A stretch of DNA of 64,000 nucleotides from JALHST01 sp963798435 (GTDB lineage Bacteria; Bacteroidota; Bacteroidia; Flavobacteriales; Flavobacteriaceae), in assembly GCA_963798435.1 (NCBI GenBank), contig CAWCTF010000006.1, forward strand, positions 248,001 through 312,000, in the 5' to 3' direction. Below are positions 34,491-41,350 of the stretch, in pieces. Each line of letters begins with the position of its first letter. The first letter of the stretch is position 1. The notes beneath the pieces were generated by a model. The model saw nothing but the letters and a program-made list of their open reading frames with translations. It was not told the DNA's origin and did no database searches. A program made the position numbers and the translations under genes.

Positions 34491-35381
34491 ATGGAGCTAA
34501 ACGCTTTTCATGATTACCTGTCGTTGGAAAAAAATTATTCCGACCATACTTTACAGGCCTATATCAATGATATTCGGGCTTTCGAAAAGTTCTGTTTGCA
34601 AGGGTACGCATTAAATGATATTGACGGTGTCGATTATAGTTTGGTGCGAAGCTGGATCGTCAACTTGGTCAATGACGGTATTTCGAATCGTACCATAAAT
34701 CGCAAGGCCGGTTCCCTCAAGGCTTATTATAAATACCTCCAACGTATTGGTAGTATCGAGGTGAACCCAATGGCAAAACATACGGCCTTGAAGACTTCGA
34801 AAAAATTGGAAATTCCCTTTTCGGAAACAGAAATGGTCAATGTACTTGACCAAATACCTTTTGATGACGATTTTGAAGGGTGTCGCGACAAACTTATTAT
34901 CGAGCTTTTATATACCACAGGAATACGCCGGGCCGAACTCATCAATCTTAAAATGAACGACCTAAACCTAAGCGGAAACACCTTAAAAGTTCTTGGAAAG
35001 AGAAATAAAGAACGCATACTACCGCTCTTGCCCTCCACCAAGAACATCCTTTTGATATATTTTGACCAAAGAAAGTTGCTGGAAACAATCAGCGACAAGG
35101 AGTTCGTATTCTTGTCGAAACACGGCAACAAAATATATGAAACGCTTGTATATAGAATAATAAATGGGTATTTTAGTAGGGTGTCTTCAAAGGTTAAAAA
35201 GAGTCCACACATTCTTAGGCATACCTTTGCAACACATTTGCTAAATAAGGGGGCCGATTTGAATTCAGTCAAGGAATTACTGGGGCACTCAAGTTTGGCA
35301 TCGACCCAGGTATATACGCACAACAGTATTTCCGAACTTAAGAAAGTACATGCATTGGCGCATCCGAGAAGCAAAGAATAA
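34491..35381 (+). CDS. Tyrosine recombinase, XerC/XerD type
   Basis: The 296-residue protein has an N-terminal SAM-like DNA-binding domain (about 1-85) and a catalytic domain with all active-site residues: Arg in TTGIRRAELI, Lys in LGKRNKERILPL, HILRHTFATHLL (His, Arg), His in LLGHSSLASTQ, and the nucleophile Tyr in VYTH. Length and motifs match chromosomal Xer recombinases that resolve dimers at dif. It stands between housekeeping genes with no other mobile genes around, so a housekeeping role is likely; XerC versus XerD cannot be settled. Confidence 0.9.
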   Translation: MELNAFHDYLSLEKNYSDHTLQAYINDIRAFEKFCLQGYALNDIDGVDYSLVRSWIVNLVNDGISNRTINRKAGSLKAYYKYLQRIGSIEVNPMAKHTALKTSKKLEIPFSETEMVNVLDQIPFDDDFEGCRDKLIIELLYTTGIRRAELINLKMNDLNLSGNTLKVLGKRNKERILPLLPSTKNILLIYFDQRKLLETISDKEFVFLSKHGNKIYETLVYRIINGYFSRVSSKVKKSPHILRHTFATHLLNKGADLNSVKELLGHSSLASTQVYTHNSISELKKVHALAHPRSKE

Positions 35382-35428
35382 ACTACGTTCTTACATTTAT
35401 AATGTTTAATCCTTAAATTCAATACCTT

Positions 35429-35731
35429 ATGAAAGTACATGCACAGTCAGTGAATTTCAATGCGGACGGAAAACTTATAAATTTCATACAAAACCGATTG
35501 GATAAATTAGATTTATTCTATGATAGGGTAATCAGTTCTGATGTATATCTAAAAGTTGAAAATACGAGTGCGAAGGAAAATAAAATCGTAGAGATTAAAT
35601 TAAACGTACCGAAAGATAAATTGGTGGTAAAAAAACAATGTAAATCATTTGAGGAAGCAGTCGACTCTGCATGTAGTTCACTGGAAAGAAAACTTAAAAA
35701 GTGCAAAGAAAAAATGAGAGTCCAAGCTTGA
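35429..35731 (+). CDS. Short HPF / RaiA ribosome-associated inhibitor
   Basis: The 100-residue protein starts MKVHAQSVNFNADGKLINFI and has the beta-alpha-beta HPF/YfiA fold with a basic C-terminal helix (SLERKLKKCKEKMRV). It has no C-terminal dimerisation domain of long HPF, so it is of the short type. It binds the 30S decoding region in stationary phase and blocks translation. It sits just upstream of the tRNA-tuf cluster. Confidence 0.9.
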   Translation: MKVHAQSVNFNADGKLINFIQNRLDKLDLFYDRVISSDVYLKVENTSAKENKIVEIKLNVPKDKLVVKKQCKSFEEAVDSACSSLERKLKKCKEKMRVQA

Positions 35732-35752
35732 TTAAAATTTTCTAAATTTTGT

Positions 35753-35782
35753 TTTGAATAAACAAATAAATATCTACATTTG
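35753..35782 (+). promoter_or_regulatory. Promoter of the tRNA-tuf cluster
   Basis: TTTG (35753-35756) is followed after 18 bp by TACATTTG (35775-35782), close to the Bacteroidota consensus. It lies just upstream of the first tRNA gene. Confidence 0.65.
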
Positions 35783-35784
35783 CA

Positions 35785-35810
35785 GTCCGTTAGAAATAGC
35801 GGACTTTTTT
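35785..35810 (+). terminator. Short hairpin with T run after hpf
   Basis: GTCCG (35785-35789) and CGGAC (35800-35804) with a 10-nt loop, followed by six Ts. It would end the hpf transcript, but it lies right at the expected start of the tRNA transcript, so it may also sit at that transcript's 5' end. Confidence 0.55.
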
Positions 35811-35831
35811 ATGCATAAAAAAGAGTGAAAG

Positions 35832-35905
35832 GCCGATGTAGCTCAGCTGGCTAGAGCAGCTGATTTGTAATCAGCAGGTCGTGGGTTCGAGTCCCTCTAT
35901 CGGCT
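35832..35905 (+). tRNA. tRNA-Thr (TGT)
   Basis: A 74-nt cloverleaf: acceptor GCCGATG/TATCGGC, D arm GCTC...GAGC, anticodon stem CTGAT/ATCAG with loop TTTGTAA (anticodon TGT, reads ACA), and T loop TTCGAGT. CCA is not encoded. A near-copy of its last 16 nt lies 102 bp downstream. Confidence 0.96.
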
Positions 35906-35990
35906 CATTTTTTTGGAAAAATAAAATTTTCCAGGGATTTGGATTCATAAAATGGTGACGGATATTATTGGTTTTGGGCACAGTTTAAAC

Positions 35991-36006
35991 GAGACCCTCT
36001 ATCGGC
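35991..36006 (+). repeat. Duplicated 3' end of tRNA-Thr
   Basis: GAGACCCTCTATCGGC matches the 3' end of the tRNA-Thr at 35889-35904 (GAGTCCCTCTATCGGC) in 15 of 16 positions. There is no cloverleaf around it, so it is only a fragment. It may be a scar of site-specific integration or of unequal recombination. Confidence 0.6.
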
Positions 36007-36044
36007 ACGATTAAAAGATAAAAGTTCTTAAAAGTACAGGTTGA

Positions 36045-36129
<85 letters not shown>

Positions 36130-36298
36130 TAAGTGAGGAACTCAGGTTCCCTTTGATAATTGGGTCTGAGGACCTAGTGAAAAATGGGTGAGAGGATGCT
36201 ATTGGAAAGGTATATGATAAAGAATGAAGGTATACTTATAAAGATTGTTGCCACGTGGGACGAATCTTTAAATAGTTGAAATATTGGTAATTAAAATT

Positions 36299-36371
36299 GC
36301 GGGAGTAGCTCAGTTGGTAGAGCGTCAGCCTTCCAAGCTGAATGTCGCCGGTTCGAACCCGGTCTCCCGCT
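36299..36371 (+). tRNA. tRNA-Gly (TCC)
   Basis: A 73-nt cloverleaf: acceptor GCGGGAG/CTCCCGC, anticodon stem CAGCC..GCTG with the loop holding TCC, and T loop TTCGAAC. CCA is not encoded. Confidence 0.96.
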
Positions 36372-36628
36372 CTAGATTCTTTTGATTTGAGGTTTGTCTA
36401 ATCGTTAAACGAACTAGGCTAAAGTCATTCGAAAGGTAGGGAGGGAAGCCTGTCATACGTGAAGTGTTATGGAGCCTGGCTTGCCACCAAAAGCTTTGCC
36501 AAGGAAGGTATCACACTTCGATAGGGATAAGAAATCAAGTAATTTTTTCTTAACCGATTATTAAGTGGCGTTTGGGCTCAGATGAATTAATTTGACGCCG
36601 TAAAACTTGAACCTTGAACCTATTAAAA
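36372..36628 (+). other. Structured 257-bp spacer between tRNA-Gly and tRNA-Thr
   Basis: GAAGTGT (36461-36467) and ACACTTC (36513-36519) are inverted repeats, and the DNA between them can fold further (CCTGGC with GCCAAGG, one bulge). No open frame is convincing. It may be a stable processing hairpin in the tRNA precursor or a small RNA. Confidence 0.35.
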
Positions 36629-36700
36629 GCCGGCGTAGCTCAGGGGTAGAGCGTTTCCTTGGTAAGGAAGAGGTCATGAGTTCAAATCTCATCGTTGGCT
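36629..36700 (+). tRNA. tRNA-Thr (GGT)
   Basis: A 72-nt cloverleaf: acceptor GCCGGCG/CGTTGGC with two G-T pairs, anticodon stem TTCCT/AGGAA with anticodon GGT (reads ACC/ACT), and T loop TTCAAAT. It lies 56 bp before tuf, so they are probably on one transcript. Confidence 0.96.
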
Positions 36701-36756
36701 CAATTAAAGAATATTTCGAACACACTAATATAAACATAAGATTAAATTTCATTAAA

Positions 36757-37944
36757 ATGGCAAAGGCAAATTTTGATCGTTCCAAACCTCACTTAAATAT
36801 AGGTACCATTGGACACGTAGATCACGGTAAAACTACATTGACTGCTGCAATTACTTCGGTTTTGGCAAATGCAGGACTTTCTGAAAAGAGAAGTTTCGAT
36901 TCAATCGATAACGCTCCTGAAGAAAAGGAAAGAGGGATAACAATCAATACGTCGCACGTAGAGTATTCTACTGCAAATCGTCATTATGCCCACGTTGACT
37001 GTCCTGGTCACGCCGATTATGTGAAAAACATGGTTACGGGTGCCGCTCAAATGGATGGAGCGATATTAGTTGTTGCCGCTACCGATGGCCCAATGCCACA
37101 AACTCGCGAGCATATTCTTTTGGGACGCCAGGTTGGTATTCCAAGAATGGTCGTGTTCATGAATAAAGTCGATATGGTCGATGATGAAGAGCTATTGGAA
37201 CTAGTTGAAATGGAAATCAGGGAATTGCTTTCTTTCTACGAGTACGATGGTGATAATGGTCCTGTTATTGCAGGTTCTGCCTTAGGAGCACTTAACGGTG
37301 AGCAAAAATGGGTAGATACGGTAATGCAATTGATGGATGCCGTTGATACATGGATCGAACTACCTAAAAGAGATGTCGATAAGCCTTTCTTGATGCCAGT
37401 AGAAGATGTATTCACTATTACCGGACGTGGTACGGTTGCAACTGGTCGTATTGAGACTGGTGTAGCAAATACCGGTGATGCCGTTGATATTATTGGGATG
37501 GGAGCTGAAAAATTGACCTCTACCGTTACCGGGGTAGAAATGTTCCGAAAGATATTGGATAGGGGCGAAGCTGGTGATAACGTAGGTATTCTTTTAAGAG
37601 GTATTGAAAAATCTCAGATTAAAAGAGGAATGGTTATCTGTAAGCCAGGATCTGTTAAGCCACATGCAAAATTCGAGGCCGAGGTATACATCCTTAAAAA
37701 AGAAGAAGGTGGAAGACACACACCTTTCCACAATAACTATCGTCCGCAATTTTATGTTAGGACAACCGATGTTACCGGTACGATAAATCTACCTAGTGGG
37801 GTTGAAATGGTAATGCCAGGTGACAACCTTACGATTACAGTTGATTTATTGTCGCCAATAGCATTGAGTGTTGGTCTGCGATTTGCGATTCGTGAGGGTG
37901 GTAGAACCGTTGGTGCCGGCCAGGTTACCAAGATATTGGATTAA
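36757..37944 (+). CDS. tuf: Elongation factor Tu
   Basis: The 395-residue GTPase delivers aminoacyl-tRNA to the ribosome. Motifs: GHVDHGKTTL (P loop), RGITINTSHVEY (switch I), DCPGHADYVKNM (G3) and NKVDMVDD (G4). The frame is open upstream through the tRNA-Thr gene, but the ATG at 36757 starting MAKANFDRSKPH is the family start. It is flanked by tRNA-Thr and tRNA-Trp, the classical tufB-type context. Confidence 0.98.
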   Translation: MAKANFDRSKPHLNIGTIGHVDHGKTTLTAAITSVLANAGLSEKRSFDSIDNAPEEKERGITINTSHVEYSTANRHYAHVDCPGHADYVKNMVTGAAQMDGAILVVAATDGPMPQTREHILLGRQVGIPRMVVFMNKVDMVDDEELLELVEMEIRELLSFYEYDGDNGPVIAGSALGALNGEQKWVDTVMQLMDAVDTWIELPKRDVDKPFLMPVEDVFTITGRGTVATGRIETGVANTGDAVDIIGMGAEKLTSTVTGVEMFRKILDRGEAGDNVGILLRGIEKSQIKRGMVICKPGSVKPHAKFEAEVYILKKEEGGRHTPFHNNYRPQFYVRTTDVTGTINLPSGVEMVMPGDNLTITVDLLSPIALSVGLRFAIREGGRTVGAGQVTKILD

Positions 37945-37967
37945 TACCTCTATAGGAAGTTGTTAGC

Positions 37968-37998
37968 AAGGTGTCCTGCCGAAATGGCGGGATACCTT
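37968..37998 (+). terminator. Hairpin between tuf and tRNA-Trp
   Basis: AAGGTGTCCTGCC and GGCGGGATACCTT pair over 13 positions (with G-T pairs) around a GAAAT loop. Only a short T run follows, so it may be a partial terminator or an RNA-processing signal rather than a full stop. Confidence 0.55.
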
Positions 37999-38061
37999 TC
38001 AACGTAAATATATAAGAGTGGTTCTTTCGGTTTACAATCGGGCATGAAGGTTCCACCAAAT

Positions 38062-38137
38062 ACGGGTGTAGCTCAGTTGGTAGAGCACTGGTCTCCAAAA
38101 CCAGGTGTCGGGAGTTCGAGTCTCTCCTCCCGTGCCA
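38062..38137 (+). tRNA. tRNA-Trp (CCA)
   Basis: A 76-nt cloverleaf including an encoded CCA: anticodon stem CTGGT/ACCAG with loop CTCCAAA (anticodon CCA), T loop TTCGAGT and discriminator G, as expected for Trp. The acceptor ACGGGTG/CTCCCGT has one U-U mismatch at position 6-67. Confidence 0.95.
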
Positions 38138-38269
38138 AAAGAAACGGCCAGTACCTGTGGCAAAATGATTCGTTGCAACGATAGCTGTTAGAACCTGCTC
38201 GTGTTGCATGATGAAAAATGAAGAGTATGATCGTCAGAATAATTACGACCCTTTAAAATACAGAATGTA

Positions 38270-38458
38270 ATGTTGACATATATTAAGGAATCAATTCATG
38301 AACTTAGAAACAATGTTTCTTTGCCACCAAAAGCCGAATCTTCGAACTTGATGGTCATAGTGGCTGTTTTTAGTATTCTTTTTGCTTTGGCAACCTGGGG
38401 CGTTGATACGGTGTTCGGTAAATTGATCAAACTTTATTTCAATAATGTATTAAACTAA
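38270..38458 (+). CDS. secE: Preprotein translocase subunit SecE
   Basis: The 62-residue protein has an N-terminal amphipathic helix (YIKESIHELRNNV) and one transmembrane helix (about 28-48), the short SecE form of the SecYEG channel. Position between tRNA-Trp and nusG is diagnostic. The conserved hinge, usually V-T-W-P, reads VSLPPKAESSN here, lacking the Trp. The ATG at 38270 overlaps the stop of a 20-codon upstream frame (TAATG). Confidence 0.93.
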   Translation: MLTYIKESIHELRNNVSLPPKAESSNLMVIVAVFSILFALATWGVDTVFGKLIKLYFNNVLN

Positions 38459-38468
38459 GCCGAGACGT

Positions 38469-39020
38469 ATGTCAGAAGTATTAGATAAGAAGTGGTATGT
38501 GGTGAGAGCTGTCAGTGGCCAAGAGAATAAGATCAAAGGGTACATTGAAAGTGAGGTCGAACGTCATGGTTTTTCAGATTATTTAGAAGATGTGTTGGTG
38601 CCAACTGAAAAAGTGGTTCAAATTCGAAATGGTAAAAAGGTAAATAAGGAAAGGGTTTATTTTCCTGGGTACATAATGATCAAGGCCAATTTAGGAGGGG
38701 AAATGGTTCATATCATTCGATCTATTACCAATGTAATCGGATTTCTAGGTGAGACAAAAGGTGGGGATCCCGTGCCTTTGCGTAAATCAGAAGTCAATAG
38801 AATGTTAGGTAAAGTCGATGAATTGGCAGTGAATACCGATAGTGTGGCTATCCCTTTCATTTTTGGTGAAACCGTAAAAGTGATTGATGGTCCTTTCAAT
38901 GGCTTCAACGGTACAGTTGAAAAAATCAATGAAGAAAAGCGTAAACTCGAAGTCATGGTAAAGATTTTCGGAAGAAAGACTCCCTTGGAACTCAGTTATA
39001 TGCAAGTTGAAAAAGTATAG
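38469..39020 (+). CDS. nusG: Transcription termination/antitermination factor NusG
   Basis: The 183-residue protein has the NGN domain (KKWYVVRAVSGQENKIKGYI, then YFPGYIMIKANL) and a C-terminal KOW domain (VKVIDGPFNGFNGTVEKIN). NusG binds RNA polymerase and couples it to Rho or to the ribosome. It starts 10 bp after secE, the usual secE-nusG pair. Confidence 0.97.
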   Translation: MSEVLDKKWYVVRAVSGQENKIKGYIESEVERHGFSDYLEDVLVPTEKVVQIRNGKKVNKERVYFPGYIMIKANLGGEMVHIIRSITNVIGFLGETKGGDPVPLRKSEVNRMLGKVDELAVNTDSVAIPFIFGETVKVIDGPFNGFNGTVEKINEEKRKLEVMVKIFGRKTPLELSYMQVEKV

Positions 39021-39095
39021 GATAAGAGAATAATTGTTACATATATAAAAGTTGTGTTGCTTCCCATGAACACGCTTTCAATTTAAATTCAAACA

Positions 39096-39533
39096 ATGGC
39101 AAAAGAAATAGGTAAAGTAGTTAAACTACAAGTTAGGGGAGGTGCAGCGAATCCATCGCCACCGGTCGGACCCGCCTTAGGTGCTGCCGGTGTTAACATC
39201 ATGGAGTTCTGCAAGCAGTTCAATGCTCGTACGCAGGATAAACAAGGCAAAGTGCTGCCAGTTGCTATCACCGTTTATAAAGACAAATCTTTTGATTTTG
39301 TCGTAAAAACACCTCCAGCGGCAGTTCAACTTTTGGAAGCAGCTAAGATTAAAAAAGGATCTGGCGAACCTAACAGAGTAAAAACAGGGAACGTTAATTG
39401 GGACCAAATCAAGGCAATTGCCGAAGATAAGATGGTCGATCTTAATGCCTTTACTGTTGAATCGGCTATGAGTATGGTCGCAGGAACAGCTAGGTCTATG
39501 GGGCTTAAGGTAGCTGGTAAAAGACCTTTTTAA
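39096..39533 (+). CDS. rplK: 50S ribosomal protein L11
   Basis: The 145-residue protein starts MAKEIGKVVKLQVRGGAANP and contains PPVGPALGAAGVNIMEFCKQ, the L11 signature that binds the GTPase-associated 23S rRNA. The length is standard. It begins the rplKAJL-rpoBC block. Confidence 0.98.
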   Translation: MAKEIGKVVKLQVRGGAANPSPPVGPALGAAGVNIMEFCKQFNARTQDKQGKVLPVAITVYKDKSFDFVVKTPPAAVQLLEAAKIKKGSGEPNRVKTGNVNWDQIKAIAEDKMVDLNAFTVESAMSMVAGTARSMGLKVAGKRPF

Positions 39534-39552
39534 AATCTTAAAAGCAATTTAA

Positions 39553-40242
39553 ATGGCAAAATTAACTAAAAAGCAAAAAGAGGCCCACGCCAAAATAGAG
39601 AAAGAAAAACTCTATTCGGTGAATGAGGCATCGGCTTTAATAAAGGAGATAACCAACACTAAATTCGATGCATCCGTTGATATCGCAGTACGTTTGGGCG
39701 TTGACCCACGTAAAGCCAATCAAATGGTACGGGGAGTGGTTTCACTTCCGAATGGTACCGGTAAGGACGTAAAGGTGCTAGCGTTGGTAACACCTGACAA
39801 AGAAGCAGAGGCCAAAGAGGCCGGAGCTGATTATGTTGGGTTGGATGAGTATTTGGATAAAATAAAAAACGGTTGGACAGACGTCGATGTGATCATCACG
39901 ATGCCGAGCGTTATGGGAAAATTGGGACCATTAGGACGTGTTTTAGGACCTAGGGGACTGATGCCGAATCCAAAAACAGGAACTGTGACCATGGATGTGG
40001 CCAAAGCGGTTACCGATGTAAAGGCTGGTAAGATTGACTTCAAGGTTGACAAAACCGGTATTGTACACGCGGCAATCGGCAAGGTTTCCTTTCCTGCAGA
40101 TAAAATCGCGGAGAACGCTAAGGAATTGTTGGATACTTTGATCAAATTGAAGCCGACTGCAGCCAAGGGAGTTTACATGAAGAGTGTATTCATGTCAAGC
40201 ACCATGAGCCCGAGCGTTCAATTAGACCCAAAGACAGTTTAA
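39553..40242 (+). CDS. rplA: 50S ribosomal protein L1
   Basis: The 229-residue protein forms the L1 stalk. The signature MPSVMGKLGPLGRVLGPRGL and MPNPKTGTV are present. It starts 19 bp after rplK; L1 commonly represses translation of this mRNA, but I see no proven L1 site. Confidence 0.98.
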   Translation: MAKLTKKQKEAHAKIEKEKLYSVNEASALIKEITNTKFDASVDIAVRLGVDPRKANQMVRGVVSLPNGTGKDVKVLALVTPDKEAEAKEAGADYVGLDEYLDKIKNGWTDVDVIITMPSVMGKLGPLGRVLGPRGLMPNPKTGTVTMDVAKAVTDVKAGKIDFKVDKTGIVHAAIGKVSFPADKIAENAKELLDTLIKLKPTAAKGVYMKSVFMSSTMSPSVQLDPKTV

Positions 40243-40265
40243 TAACTGGTAGCTAAAATTTAATT

Positions 40266-40781
40266 ATGACAAGAGAAGAAAAAGCAAACGTTATAGAAGA
40301 TTTAACGGCACAGTTGGCGAATAGTCCTACCATTTATTTGGCAGATATCTCTGGCTTGAACGCAACGAATACCTCTGATTTAAGAAGGGCGTGCTTTAAG
40401 GCCAAAATTAAATTGTCGGTCGTTAAGAATACCTTGCTTGCGAAGGCAATGGAAGCTTCCGATAGGGATTTCGGCGAGTTGCCCACTGTATTAAAAGGGA
40501 ATACTTCCCTTTGGTTTTCAGAATCGGCAAATGAACCTGCTAAATTGATCAAATCTTTCAGGAAGAAGGCCGATAAGCCGTTTTTGAAGGGTGCATTCGT
40601 TCAGGAAGCAATTTATATCGGTGATGAAAACCTAGACGCCTTGATCAATATCAAGTCGCGGGAAGAAATGATCGGCGAAATTATCGGATTGTTGCAATCC
40701 CCAGCCAAGAATGTTATTTCCGGACTTAAATCGGGGGGCGGTAAATTAGCCGGTATCCTAAAGACATTATCAGAAAAATAA
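40266..40781 (+). CDS. rplJ: 50S ribosomal protein L10
   Basis: The 171-residue protein starts MTREEKANVIEDLTAQL with SVVKNTLLAKAM in the rRNA-binding domain, and its C-terminal helix carries L7/L12 dimers. It lies 23 bp after rplA and 48 bp before rplL. Confidence 0.97.
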   Translation: MTREEKANVIEDLTAQLANSPTIYLADISGLNATNTSDLRRACFKAKIKLSVVKNTLLAKAMEASDRDFGELPTVLKGNTSLWFSESANEPAKLIKSFRKKADKPFLKGAFVQEAIYIGDENLDALINIKSREEMIGEIIGLLQSPAKNVISGLKSGGGKLAGILKTLSEK

Positions 40782-40829
40782 GTACGCACTAGAACAATTA
40801 TATATTAAAATTTATTAAACGATAGAAAA

Positions 40830-41213
40830 ATGGCAGATTTAAAAGAGTTCGCAGAACAGTTGGTTAACTTGACCGTAAAGGAAGTAAATGAGTTGGCTAA
40901 CATACTTAAGGATGAATACGGTATTGAGCCGGCCGCTGCAGCAGTAGCCGTTGCCGCAGGTGGCGGTGGTGGAGCAGATGCAGGTGAGCCCGCAGAGGAA
41001 AAAACCGAATTCGATGTAATATTAAAAGCCGCTGGCGCTTCCAAACTGGCAGTTGTAAAATTGGTTAAGGAATTGACCGGTTTAGGACTGAAAGATGCCA
41101 AGGACATTGTCGATGCAGCACCAAAGGCCGTTAAGGAAGGTGTTTCTAAGGACGAAGCTGAAGGGATCAAAAAATCTTTGGAAGAAGCAGGAGCGGAAGT
41201 TGAGCTTAAATAA
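40830..41213 (+). CDS. rplL: 50S ribosomal protein L7/L12
   Basis: The 127-residue acidic protein has an N-terminal dimerisation part, an Ala/Gly-rich hinge (AAAAVAVAAGGGGGADAGE) and the C-terminal domain KTEFDVILKAAGASKLAVVK that contacts elongation factors. It is followed by an attenuator-like hairpin. Confidence 0.98.
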   Translation: MADLKEFAEQLVNLTVKEVNELANILKDEYGIEPAAAAVAVAAGGGGGADAGEPAEEKTEFDVILKAAGASKLAVVKLVKELTGLGLKDAKDIVDAAPKAVKEGVSKDEAEGIKKSLEEAGAEVELK

Positions 41214-41235
41214 TAGCGACAGCAATAGCACTTTG

Positions 41236-41285
41236 GGTTTAGGTCTTTTCCTGCTGGTTGGCGGGGAGTAGACCTAAGCCTTTTT
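41236..41285 (+). terminator. Attenuator-like terminator between rplL and rpoB
   Basis: GGTTTAGGTCT (41236-41246) and AGACCTAAGCC (41270-41280) form an 11-bp stem (one T-G pair) around a 23-nt loop, followed by TTTTTA. It lies 23 bp after rplL and 66 bp before rpoB. Since no strong promoter is seen for rpoB, it most likely lets only part of the ribosomal transcripts read into rpoBC. Confidence 0.75.
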
Positions 41286-41350
41286 ATGTATACCGTATAT
41301 GAAGGCGTATACGACCTATCTAGTATTCACGATCAAAATACTGTCCATAG

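Noticed and set aside
34491..35381. Integrase of a mobile element
   Set aside because: It has the Xer length and motifs, is surrounded by housekeeping genes, and no cargo or att site is next to it; the tRNA-Thr fragment is 0.6 kb away and may be unrelated.
34727..35440. A 237-codon minus-strand frame over the recombinase gene
   Set aside because: It is antisense to an intact tyrosine recombinase with all catalytic residues; its Cys/Ser/Leu-rich composition is typical of a shadow frame.
35991..36006. A second tRNA-Thr gene
   Set aside because: Only the last 16 nt are present; no D arm, anticodon arm or acceptor 5' strand lies upstream.
36607..36756. N-terminal extension of elongation factor Tu
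   Set aside because: The extra 50 codons run through the tRNA-Thr gene; the standard EF-Tu start is the ATG at 36757.
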